A stretch of DNA of 64,000 nucleotides from Tetradesmus obliquus (Eukaryota; Chlorophyta; Chlorophyceae; Sphaeropleales; Scenedesmaceae): contig CP126191.1 of assembly GCA_030272155.1 (NCBI GenBank), positions 8,392,501 to 8,456,500 of the forward strand. The letters are read 5' to 3'. A program made the translations under genes and the position numbers. This document shows, piece by piece, positions 46,923 through 58,295 of the stretch (its first letter is position 1; each line of letters begins with the position of its first letter). The notes below the pieces were generated by a model, which searched no databases, was not told the DNA's origin, and saw only the letters and a program-made list of their open reading frames with translations.

Positions 46923-49900
46923 CTACACAATCCTATCGGGAGATTTGCCAAGATCGAAGCCGTACGACTGCGCAACAATGATAGTCACGCTCGCCATCGC
47001 CAGCAGCGGCAGCGCAATCAGCCACTTCAGCAGCTTGTGGAAGTGCATGTGGAAGCTCAGCACAAACTCATCCTCAAAGTGCAGCCCATTCTTGGTGATC
47101 ACATCCAGGTGCACAGCTGCCGTGGTGCGCGTGCGCGGGCAGGGGATCTCTATAACTGTTTTGCCCGGCTTTTCCAGCACGTCCGATACCCCGATGACGG
47201 GCTGCGCGCCTGCGTTCATCTCTGCTACGCCTACGCCCTTGAGCATGACTGTGATGTTGTAGGGGCCGCGCGGCGGGTCGTCCATCGGCATGCCGTGGTC
47301 CAGCATTGTGCGTGCATCCCACAGCTCAACTTGAACCTGCAGGCACAGCCACGCACGCAGCAGGCAGCGGCAGACACCATGAGTTGCAGGATGATGCATG
47401 CAGAGGGCCGCAGCATAGTGGATGCGCGGGAAGCGCAGCCCGGCACCGTAAGTATGCGTCACGGCAACGTTTGCAGATGCCTGTCTGCTGACTGGCACAT
47501 CAGCACGGGGTGATGGTTTGAAGAGCACAGCTTGCTTTGGTCTGGTGTTGTACAGCATTTGTCCAAGCAGTCCTCTCGCACGAGTGCATGCACCGAAACC
47601 AATGAGCCGAAACCAATGAGCCACTAGCCAGGACAACAAAGCACGTGGGTTGGACGCTGAGGCTTTGCCGGCACAAATGCAGGACAAAAAGAGCAAAACG
47701 CACCTGCAGGTGCTGCCCCGCCACGTCCCTCAGCTGCCGTCCCTCGCTGGTTGCCACGAAGCCGAAGTAGCCCCAGCGCGCCACCATGCCGTTGATGCCC
47801 TGCACCTGGCTGGACCAGGTCTTGGCGGGGTGGTAGCGCTGCTGCGTCTGCAGTGGATCCAGAAGTCGTTGCAGAAGAACAACAAACCAGACATAGACTG
47901 GTTGTCAGCGGCGATTGCGGCGACAGCATGGGTTTGAACAGAGCCAGCACTGCATGTCTGCTGCTTTATCTGTGCACGCAAAGCAGCTTGCCAACAGACC
48001 CTTTCGCTAACAACATATGCTGCTGCAGCTCACTGTTCAGCAGTTGTAAAATGCTGCACCGCACACATCACGCATCACGCCGCACCTGCAGCATGTACAC
48101 GTTGCCGTTCATGGTCGCCACCAGCAGCTCCAGCAGCCCATCCCCTGCCAGGTCATCCACCAGCACAGCAGCATACGAGGCCTCCCCGATATCCACAGTA
48201 TGCGCGCACGCGCTCTTGCCATCAATCATGTACAGGAACCCGTCGAATGACATGATCAGCACGTGCTGGTGGTGCGAGTTGCGTGCCAGCTGCGTGATGG
48301 TCGCAGGCGCTTGTATGCGGCCGCCGGTCTGGAATGGGAAGCCCTGCAGGGGCTGGCCGTCGGTGCCGCGCACTGCATGCAGCTTGCCATCTGCGGTGCC
48401 GAAGACGATGTCGAGCAGGCCGTCTCCGTTGATGTCGCCCGCTACGCCGCCCTGCAGGTACAGTCACAGCAAGGTAAAACTCAGCAAAAGGGCGTTATAC
48501 TGTATGCAACACCAACACCCACCCACAGTGCTGTCAGCACGCACAGCTGTGCAGGCAAATGACAAACAATATCCATCAATAACAGAGCTTGCACACATCG
48601 CTGTCATCGATCAAAATCGTAATGTTACAGCAGCTTGGCTGTACCTGGGTGATCATTGACTTCACGTGCCGCTCCCAGAGCTCCTTGCCTTGAATGTCTA
48701 GCAGCGCAATGTTGCCCAGAGCATCCCCTGCAACCCGCAGCAGCACAACACAACACCACCCACAGAAGTTGCTGGATGGACTGCAGATATGCTATGAAAG
48801 GCGCAAGCGTTGTGTAACATGCAACACAGTCACACATCAAGCCAAGCGCCGTCTGGCGCAGACCGCTGCCAATCATCGCCTTGAAATGACAACAAGCCTA
48901 GCAAGTGTGTTTGTCCACCACACAACATGTGTCGTTGTTTGATGTCCAACACCTACGCCTGCCTCAGCCTGCACCCCAGCCGCCCACCTGCAAAGATCTC
49001 CACAGCGCCATCAGCGTTGAGGTCGGCCACCATGACCTGGCCCTGCACCTCACCCATCTGGATGGGCCAGCCGGGCCGCGTGCTGCCCTGCAGAGCGGCA
49101 CAGTACAGCACAGCACAGCACAGACATCAGAGCGCGTCGGTGTTAAGGAGTCAGCACAAGAATGCTTGTTACATCTCGTGTCAAGCAAAAGCATTTGCGC
49201 AGTGCAATGCAAGGTTGGTGTATGAGTTATGTAAGTGCTTCATGCTGCTGGTTCCTCATGCACCCCTGCGCCATGCAGCCAGCTACGTGTGTGCAGCTCT
49301 GCCGATTTAGGAGTTCAGGAGTTGGGGTTCAGCGTTGCCTAGAAGCGTGCACACACGCTTGAGCAGTGCATTCGCCACCAGGCATGCATGCCCAAGGGCA
49401 GCCGCGCACTAGCAGCTGGCAGGCATACGCTTCCACACACAAACACGCAGCTCTGAAGTTTTGCTAAAAGCCTCAACAGCACGTACACCCCCAGCAGGAC
49501 TCAGGAACTCTCACAGCTGCATCTCACCGCTGGCGCGCATGGCACCATAGCGAAATTGAAAATGTGAAACATATGTGCAGCCTCACCTTGCTGTCCAGCA
49601 CATACACGAAGCCCACACTGGTGCTGTGCACTAGCAGCTGGCACGCACACACTTCCACAGACAAACTCTCACCAGTGCAGTTGTGCTCAACCTCAACAGC
49701 ATGCACACCCCCAGCAGGACTCCAAGACTCTCACAGCTGCATCTCACCGCTGGCGCGAATGACAACAGAGCGAAAATGAGGAAGCTTCACATATGTGCAG
49801 CCTCACCTTGCTGTCTAGCACATACACGAAGCCCACACTGGTGCCCACCACCACCTCCATGTGGCCATCACCATCAATGTCGGCCAGTGTCGGGCTGCTG

Positions 49901-50011
49901 AATATGTGCGCGGTGAACTTGGTGGTGGCGGTGGTCAGGTCCAGGTGCTGCTGCCACTTGATGAGCCGTGTGCGCAGGTCAAAGACCACGATGCCGCCTG
50001 TCGGGTGCGGC

Positions 50012-50046
<35 letters not shown>

Positions 50047-53000
50047 TCCTGCTTGAAAATATGGCCATGCATTAGTTGATACAGAACCGCAAACGATGAC
50101 GCTGCACTATACGCTGTCTGCAACCTGAAACTCAATAAACTGCCAGTTGCAGGGCCAACTCGGCCACCACACCACAAGACACGTATGTTCATCTCACACA
50201 AAATCACAAATGCCCGTGCCTTGCTCCTGGCTCAGTCTGTGTAGCAGGTTTTGTGCATCAGTGTGTGGGCGCCCCTCACGCACTGGGGCAGCCCTCAGCG
50301 CCCTTGCGCAATTGCTGTTCATCACAGCCAGGAGCAGAAGCAGGGGCAAACACAAGCACTGCGCGCACGCAGCGCAGCAGCATCTGGCGCCACCAGAATG
50401 GCGCCTTGCCAACCAAGAAACTGCATGAGCTAGACACACACATATGGACACACAGCACTGCAAGCTGGAAGACGAAGGTATCTGCCCGGTTTTCTAGCAG
50501 CCCAAACAGCTGGCAATGCCCATACACACGGCTTCATGAGGCACTGAAGTTGCACCAAGAAAATGATTAACACGCACACATAGCAGTTACCAACAATGCT
50601 GCAGATGCAGCAGCGCTGCCCCTGCCGGTACATGTGTGGCTCAATGTGTCCTTCGAGGCTTGTGTCAGCAGCAGGCAGCCCACGCACAGGCGCCCTCTGA
50701 CAGCTGGCACTTCGATGTGCTGCAGCCCTGTCTCATCACCGCCACACAGCAGCTACAACAGTGCAATGCACAGCAAGAGAATACAACATGCTGCCAACCT
50801 GCCACACTTCCTGCAGCACAAAGTGGGCGCAAGGTTCATCTTGTGGACGAAGCAACAGATGTATTAATTGATGTTGGCTTGCGCGCTCGCTGGAGCATGG
50901 GCGGACTGTGCCACCGTGAATGCAGGCCTTTCACACGCCACCTGCTGCGTGCTTCCAAGGCATCACGCAGGCGCTTCCACCTGTCACGTACACCCACCAC
51001 TACACACCCCAGCCACCAGCAGAAGTCACGCAGCACTACAAGCCGGCAGAGTCACAGCATAGCTTCCATCCTGCTTGCAGGAAGCCAGGCCCCCACCCAC
51101 GCCAGTGCGTGGCAGGTACTGACGGACACCGCGCCACACACGACATGCGCCCACGCACCACATACGTTTCCTTGTCGGCGCCCAACAGCGCAATGCACGA
51201 CACGACGCGCTGCAACACCAAATTACACCAGCAGCATGCGTGCTTTCACGCTGTAACACACTAATCTACAGCGAACCGGCGCACACACATACACGCATTT
51301 CCAAGCGCCAACAGCAACCCGCTCACCTCACTGCAAGCCAGCAGCGCAGCCGCCATCTCTGCAAGCAGCCCAGCACCCACCCACCCACCCATCCAACTCG
51401 CCAGCAGCGCACCTGGCACGTAGTTGTCCTTGTCGCCGCCAACTGCGCAATGCACGCCAAGCAGGACACGGCATGCTGCAACCACCCAGCACTCCTGCAA
51501 ACCGCCAGCCAGCCCCGCACCTGCCAACACCACAGCCGCCACCCAGCCACCCAGCCATCCGACTCGCCAGCCGCGCACCTGCCACATACTTCTCTTTGTC
51601 AATACCAGTCAGCTCGTGTGCATGCGCAGGGTCATCGTAGTACTCCTTGTCATAAAAGTAGCTCACAGCTACCACCAGCTCATCGTGCTGATCATTGTCG
51701 ATGTCCGCGATCGCAGGCGTGCACAAGATGTGCGCGTCCACGTACACAAACTCCTCGTCCAGCTGGTGCTTGGCCTGCGGGGCAGCAAAACGGGACAGGC
51801 AGAGCGGCGACACGTGCAAACTGTGAGGCTGGCGGGAAAGCAGGAAACGCGAGTCGTAACAGCAGCGGCGTGCAGCGTTGCTGGCGTCAACAAACATGCC
51901 GGAGAAGGCCTGGACAATATGTCAGCTAGGCACATCTCGCTTGGCCTGCAAGAGGCCTGTTTAACACTGCGTGTACGCTTCTGCATGCCAGTCTTGCCAG
52001 CCAACGGCAGCAGCAGCAGCGGCAGCACAACGCACCTGATGGAACATCTCATCCTCCCACATGTCATCTTTCCAGCCGCCATACGTGCTGTCACCCAAGT
52101 CGCGCAGCTGCTGCTGCGGCTCCTGCTGCTGGCCTGCGGCAGCGCCGCCAGCTGCAGCAGCAGCAGCAGCATCCCCAATCGCTTCCACCCCTCCCTGCTG
52201 GCCCTCAGCTCCTGCTGCCTGATCTAATTTATCCCCAAACTCGTCATATGCTTCATTGGGGTAGGTGTATGGGTAGACCTCTCCCAGCTCAGCAGTTCCA
52301 TCCGCAGCAGCATCGCCTGCAGCACCCTCACCAGCTGCTGCACCCTGTGCTGCTGCCGCTGCATCGCCTGCTGCTGCTAGCCCCTCCTGCACATCCTCGG
52401 GCTCCTGCACAGACCCATATGGCTTCTCAGGCTCCTGCTGCTGCTGTGCAGCCTGTCCACCGGCAGCAGCAGCAGCAGCACCGTCATCAAAGATCTGGAA
52501 GCTGTCCAGAGCCTCCTGGGTCAGTGGCTTATGGCTGGGGTCAGACTCAACGCCAGCAGCAGCGCCACCAGCAGCAGCTGCCTGGCCTGCTGCTGCACCA
52601 CCACCAGCAGCAGCAGCAGGCACACTGCCTGCTGCAGCAGCAGCGCCATCCTGCAGCAGGTGCCGCTGCGGTGCAGTCAGCTGCTCAGCAGCATCACCAT
52701 CAACAGCCATCAGCCGCCGCCGCGCATGTGGGGTGCCTTGATGGCCTGAGGCTGCTGCAGCAGCTGGCTGCTGCACCTGCTGGGCGTGCTGCTGCTGCTG
52801 CTGCTGCACCGGCTGCGCCTGCTGCTGCTGCACCGGCTGCGCCTGCTGCTGCTGCACCGGCTGCGCCTGCTGCTGCTGCACCGGCTGCGCCTGCTGCTGC
52901 TGCACCGGCTGCGCCTGCTGCTGCTGCACCTGCTGCGCCTGCTGCTGCTGCACCGGCTGCGCCTGCTGCTGCACCGGCTGTGCCTGCTGCTGCTGCACCG

Positions 53001-54549
53001 GCTGTGCTTGTTGCTGCTGCTGCACCGGCTGTGCTTGCTGCTGCTGCACCGGCTGCGCCTGCTGCTGCTGCACCAGCTGTGCTTGCTGCTGCACCGGTGG
53101 CTGGCCAGTCTTGGCAGCTGCAGCTGCAGCTGGCAGCGACTTGTGTGTGCCGGCCACGCCCTGCTTGCCGCCTGGCTTGCCGCCATGCACCGCCTTCTCG
53201 TAGGGGTTGTTCCCTGCTGTTGCTGCTCCCACATCAGGGTGTGAGTGGTCCACTGGGTCGCCGTTGAGGCCCTTGAACCACTGCTTGCGCACCCGCAGGC
53301 GGGGCACGACCAAGCGGTGGTCCAGCATCTCGCCCTGAGGAGGTGCAAGCAGATCAGCAGGCAGAAGTTAGGATTTAGAAGAAGAGGAGCAGCATCCAGC
53401 AGCTCCAGGACGGCTGCTAGCTGCAGCACGATGCACAAGCTGAGCAGTTGTATACTGTGCAAATACTTCAAAATGTAACATGGCTGCTTAGCCTGTGGGC
53501 GGTCCACATCCAGCAGCTTGCAGGAAGCTAACACACCCCACATGCCGCCGCTGGCACACACACTCCACACCCCACAGTGCGCTGCTGGCTTTGCCAGCAG
53601 GCTCGCCTAGCTGCACTGCCGCCACGTTACAACATGTGTTAAAACATGCTCACGTTATCCTTGAAGAATACGACATCCCCGTCGTACGTCGCCACCAGTA
53701 TGTCGCGTATGCCGTCCGAGTCAATGTCATACAGCAGCGGTGACGCGTGCACAGTTGACTTGTGGAAGGCTGGCCAGCCTAATGCCTTGGCTCCATCTGG
53801 CCCTTCTAGCACCTCTGTATAGTGCACAAACCCCGGCACAATGATATCTTTGCGGCCGTCTGCGTAGAGGTCTGTTATTAACGGTGTTGCGTAGACGCTG
53901 GATGAGACCTCAGTCATCCATTTGAGCTCCACATCCAGCGGGCAGATGTTGTCACCCACCAAGTCATCAAACCTGAGCAGCAGCGGGAGATGCGGCGAGC
54001 AGTCGGCAATGAGATAGGCAGGTTAGTGTAGAGATGTAAGAGGCGCATGGTGAGGTGATCTGGGAGAGCAAGGCAAGGATGAGCTGTGCTGTTGCATGGT
54101 AGGGGCTAGCGAGGAGTGTGTGCGGCGGAATCAAGAAGCATGGCGGTTGCAGCAGTTGACGATGTGTTGCAACGAATGCCAGTGTGCTTGTCGCTGTTGC
54201 ATCTGCTAGAAATGGTCATCAGCAGCACGTTTTCCTTTTCCCTGCTAGTTGGTAGTGGCTACCATGCACTCTTGCTGAAAACTGCAGTGCCATCAAGCCA
54301 GCAGAAGCAGACGCAAGCCGACAGCAGCTGCTGCATCGCGCGGCTGGTCACTTACTTCTGCTCCTCGCCTTCTTTGTCGTTATCCGCCTTCCTGCTGAGG
54401 AACTTGTTGTCCTGCTGGTGCCAGTGGCTGTCATGTGCTACTGGCTTGCTCAACTGCCCCTGGGCAACCTCCCCAGCAAGCAGCAGCACGATCGCAGCCC
54501 AGGTTAACCTGGGCCGCGTGCAGCAGCCCCTGGCCTTGCTGCAAGGCAT
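46923..54549 (-). CDS. DEX1: DEX1-like FG-GAP/integrin-alpha-type membrane protein
   Basis: Ten exons: 54549-54356, 53972-53654, 53334-52036, 51774-51579, 49997-49807, 49087-48988, 48727-48645, 48451-48086, 47847-47704 and 47336-46923 (TAG), 1,101 residues against ~900 in plants. A signal peptide ([16 protein letters not shown], to ~32) opens the protein. FG-GAP repeats with calcium-type loops follow: [40 protein letters not shown] and [10 protein letters not shown]. Strongly plant-DEX1-like blocks include [39 protein letters not shown]-like and [20 protein letters not shown], then one C-terminal membrane helix ([17 protein letters not shown]). Arabidopsis DEX1 is needed for pollen wall patterning, so a secretory-pathway or cell-surface wall role is inferred. 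Exon 3 holds a large Gln/Ala insertion. Introns 4 and 5 hold tandem duplications copying exon ends. Confidence 0.92.
49407..49844. repeat. ~220-bp tandem duplication containing the 3' end of a DEX1 exon
   Basis: Positions 49501-49622 match 49721-49842 at an exact 220-base offset, and 49407-49500 match about 49628-49720. The unit includes the last 12 codons ([12 protein letters not shown]) of exon 49997-49807 with its GTGAGG donor. The extra copy of that exon end lies at 49623-49587 within the intron. Confidence 0.85.
50013..50045 (-). repeat. (CTG)11 upstream of DEX1 exon 5 acceptor
   Basis: Coding-strand CTG run ending 15 bases before the exon that starts at 49997 (acceptor CCCGACAG). Confidence 0.85.
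51150..51606. repeat. Three degenerate copies of the 3' end of DEX1 exon 4
   Basis: On the minus strand the genuine exon ends [10 protein letters not shown] at about 51603-51579. A second copy reads [10 protein letters not shown] near 51439-51410 and a third GADKETYVV near 51190-51155. The two nearest copies are offset by 166 bases and share flanking CCAACTCGCCAG-like and cytosine-rich sequence. Confidence 0.7.
52786..53100 (-). repeat. 24-bp coding minisatellite (QPVQQQQA repeat) in DEX1 exon 3
   Basis: About 13 copies of a mostly 24-base unit, encoding Pro-Val-Gln3-5-Ala-Gln, all in frame, with unit length varying only by whole codons. It is part of the insertion between the HSHPDV block and the conserved YDEFGD...[13 protein letters not shown] block. 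Confidence 0.9.
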
Positions 54550-54959
54550 TTGTGAATGTTACGAGCAGCTCATGCGGCCAGATCTGTGGAGGGTATTACA
54601 ACGAGGAAGGACAGCAGTACTTCGTTTTGTGCAAGGGGATGTTGGATCGATGATATCTCGCTATTCAAAAACGCATAGAAAACCTTTGAGCGGAAGCATA
54701 AATAAGCAGGGCGAGTGGTACATGGAATGCTTGCACAGTTAGGTGACCAGAGGGACCAGAGGGCTTGCACTGTTAGGTGTCACTACTAGGGTGCAAGTTC
54801 GTGTGAGCTGGCGTAACCTGCTGATACAATACACAAACGTGCCGTGCTGCAACTTTTGTATTCAATGTCTCTCCAGCGGCTGCATAACTGCTGACACTTT
54901 GAGCTGTACTGCCAAAGGTGCTGCTGTTGCTGCTGCTTGTGGTGCTGCTGCTGGACTGG
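54550..54959. promoter_or_regulatory. Compact divergent promoter, DEX1-like (-) and RF2 (+)
   Basis: Only 410 bases lie between the two start codons. The interval contains a short imperfect repeat (GCTTGCACAGTTAGGTG / GCTTGCACTGTTAGGTG, 54729-54779) that could be a regulatory element. No TATA box is assigned. Confidence 0.5.
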
Positions 54960-57900
54960 ATGCTCCTAGCACGTCCGTTGCACAGGGTGCTCAGCCGCTC
55001 ACGCATCGCCGCTGCTGTGCGCACCAACTGCACCTCGCTGCCAGCAACACACCAGCGCCTGCCACAGCCTGGCACAGCCAGCACGCCTCTGCACACCACA
55101 AGGTTCAGCGGCACATCTGTTGGTCTGGCAAACTGCTTCACAGCTGCCCAAAACTTCAGAGGTCTAGTCAGGTTCATTGCACGGAGCAGCAGCCAGGGGC
55201 AGCCCGGCGAAGCTGGCGATAGCATAGCAGCTGTCAAGCGACAGGTGGGCTCCAGCCAGCCTGACAGCTGCTGCATGCTGCCTTGGAGCAAGCCTCAATT
55301 GTGCACAGCAGGACACAGTGACTGCATCCATACGTTGCAGGATAATAACATAGCATGCATAGCTCTTGGCATGTGGCAGTCGCCAACAATCTAGCAGAAT
55401 GATGGCCGCACTGTCTTCAAGAGCGCTGCCGCAGCAGAGAAAACACTCACAGCAGCTGTCATTGAGCATTAAACGCACTCTGCTGCTTGCTCTGCTGCGC
55501 AAAAATCTCTCTCACATACATTGTGGTCCTCCACCCGCAGTATGACATTGTGGGTGAGCGGCTGACTCAGGCGCTGAGGCTTGCTGATGTGTCAGCCACC
55601 AAGGCGCGGCTGGCTAGCCTGCAGCATGATGCCAGCAGTGACAGCATCTGGGATGACCCTACACGCGCACAAGGCCTGCTGACAGAAATCAGCAGCCTGA
55701 AAGATGAGCTGGCAGAGATTGACAGGTGTGGTTTAGCAAGTGACGCTTATAACTGGCAGGCCTGGCATCGGCATCATGCCATCACAGGCAAGCGCTGGGC
55801 CATTGAGTACACATAAACAGCTGCAGCGCAACCTGCCCAAACGAACGCATGCTGACCACACTGCGCAGGGTAGCTGCACGCATGCAACAAGTGTGCGCAT
55901 CAGCCCGCAGCTGCACAAGGCACAATGCCAGGCATGCTTGCAGCAGCGCACACAACCACGCCACATCTGCAGCTCACCTGCAGAAGCCCTGCATCTCAAC
56001 AAGCCACGCACACTGCTGCAGGTTCAAAGCGCTGCTGGAAGATGCAGCCTTTGCGCTCGAGCTGGCGCAGCTAGAAGACAGCAGCAGCAGTGAGCTGGCG
56101 GAGCTGCTGAGTCAGGCCAGGTCATCGCTGCAGCAGCTGGCTGCAGCGCTTGACACCTGGGAGCTGCGTGTGCTGCTGGCGGGGCCGTATGACGAGGCAG
56201 GGGCGCTGCTGACCATCACAGCGGGAGCGGGTGCGGTGCACGTGCAGCTGCATAGGCTTGAAGGCCAGCTGTCAGCCTTTGAGAGGATTTGCCAGCATGC
56301 TGAGCAGGGGGCATTGTCTACATGTCTGTGGCACACATGCTGTTCTGCGCAACTGCAGTTGGTAGAGGCGGGTACAGTGCAGGCTGGCAGGGCTGGGTGT
56401 GTTACCTGGGTGCCAGCTTGCACACGCCAGCGCCTGCACCAGCTACACTCTCACGCACGCCCAGCAGGCACTGTCAATGCGCGTGTCTGAACACTGTAAC
56501 ACTGCATCTGCCTCATCGCGCGCTGTTGCTGCAGGCGGCGTAGATGCCATGGACTGGGCTGAGATGCTGGAGCGCATGTACAGCCGCTGGGCAGCAGCCC
56601 ACGGCTACAGCCTGAGCGTGTCTGACAGGAGCCCGGGGGAGGAGGCAGGCATAAAAGGAGCCGAGCTGACCATACGGGGCCGCTGGGCCTACGGCTACCT
56701 GAAGGGTGAGCTGCTGCAGTGTACATGCAGTGGCCAGGGCGATGGTTCTGTGGTTGACGCAGCGTCTCAGAATCAGCAAGTTTTGGGGGTCTGCTGCTGC
56801 CGGCTATGTATGCTGGATGCATGGTGCTGGCGCCGCCCTGCTGCAGCAGCTGTGGCCTGGATGGCAGGAGAGCAGGGCGTGAATCAGGTGCAGACCTTGA
56901 AGCTTCCTCCTGCTGTGCACCCACAGCCAAACACACTCCCACTGTCAACAACTACACTCACAGCGCGCGCGTGCGTGTGTGTGTGTGTTGCTGCAGGTGA
57001 GAAGGGCACGCACCGGCTGGTGCGCAGCTCGCCCTTCAACGCGAAGGGGCTGCGCCAGACCAGCTTTGCTGGCGTGGAGGTGCTGCCGCTGCTGGATGCC
57101 AGCACACAGCAGCAGCAGCTGGCCATTCCTGACAAGGACTTGGAGCTGAGCTTTATGCGGGCTGGCGGCAAGGGAGGGCAGAACGTTAACAAGGTGGAGA
57201 CAGGTGCGCAGGGGCGCTGTTATGAGAGCATGCTGCCAATGTTGGATTGCAGCAACGACGGCAGAAAGCTGAACCGTGCTCTTTGCAGAAGGTGCTTCGA
57301 GGCAAGCCGCGTGCTAGCTCGCCTTGGTAAGGAAAGCAAAAGTGATGCTGCTATGGCGGTGCAGCACACACGATGAACAAACCCTATAGTCAGCCCTGTG
57401 CTGCTCTGCTGCTGCCGCAGGTGTGAGGCTGCTGCACATCCCTACTGGGCTTGCCGTGAAGTGCACGGAGCAGCGCACACAGGAGGCCAACCGCAAGATT
57501 GCGCTGGAGCGCCTGACCGCCAAGCTGCTGGTGGTGCTAGAAGAGCAGCAGGCAGCACAGCTGGCAGACATCCGGGGTGACGTTGTCAAGGCTGAGTGGG
57601 GCCAGCAGATCCGCAACTACGTGTTCCATCCCTACAAACTTGTGAAGGACACGCGCACAGGTGCGGTTGCAGTGCGATCACAGTCTGTGCAGTCTGCAGA
57701 AGTGGCTGTAGTTCTAGAGACTGCCAGTATGTGTGGTTCCTATGCTGCCATGGTAGACGGATGGTGCAGCTGAGCGCTGCTGATGGTTGAGTTCATGCCT
57801 GGTGATTGGGTGCAAACAACCCTGGCAAACGTGCCACGACCAGGCTGCGACCAAGTTGCTGAGCTGTGCTGTTTCTGTGCAGCTTCATGAAGGTGCACAG

Positions 57901-58295
57901 CGGTGCTGTTGCAGCTTGCTGCACAGCAACATGTTCCGCTGTAAGGCGCTGCACAGCGCTGAGGCTGCTGCGTAAAATGACAGTGTTAAGGCATGGTAAA
58001 TGCACAACCGCGCACCTGCAAGCAATGCTGGACCAGAAGCCCCCCTGCCCAAAGGCTCCTGGCGCTTCAAGTGGGCTGATCACACAGGGCAACACAAACA
58101 ACCAACGTGCTGGGTGCCGCCCAATGCCATGCACAGCTTGATCTGAACAGCAAACTTTGCTGCGATGCTGCAGGCTGTGAGACGAGCGATGTATCTGCGG
58201 TGATGGATGGCGGCTTGGATGAGTTCATCACAGCCTACCTGCGGGAGCAGGGCAGGCAGCAGCAGGAGCAGCGGCTGGCTGCCCCGACCGCATGA
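54960..58295 (+). CDS. prfB: Organelle peptide chain release factor 2 (RF2/PrfB)
   Basis: Seven exons: 54960-55244, 55541-55725, 56022-56230, 56535-56705, 56997-57203, 57421-57660 and 58174-58295 (TGA), 472 residues. Exon 1 (95 codons) is an Arg/Ala/Ser-rich transit peptide starting MLLARPLHRVLSRSRIAAAV. The bacterial-type RF core follows: coiled-coil domain, WDDPTRAQGL, TAGAGGVDAMDWAEMLERMY, the stop-codon-reading motif SPF (295-297, RSSPFN), the peptidyl-hydrolysis motif GGQ (343-345, GGKGGQNVNKVETG), HIPTGLAVKC, and the C-terminal VMDGGLDEFI. SPF marks RF2 specificity (UAA/UGA) as opposed to RF1's PxT. No programmed frameshift is needed. Plastid or mitochondrial location is open. The ATG chosen gives an uninterrupted exon joining in phase 0. 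Confidence 0.94.

Noticed and set aside
52248-53267. Long + strand open frame (339 codons) opposite DEX1 exon 3
   Set aside because: Shadow of the in-frame 24-base coding minisatellite; the minus-strand reading joins conserved exons in phase.
55740-56021. Extension of RF2 exon 2 by read-through
   Set aside because: The donor at 55726 and acceptor before 56022 join conserved RF2 sequence in phase; the read-through has no RF2 similarity.
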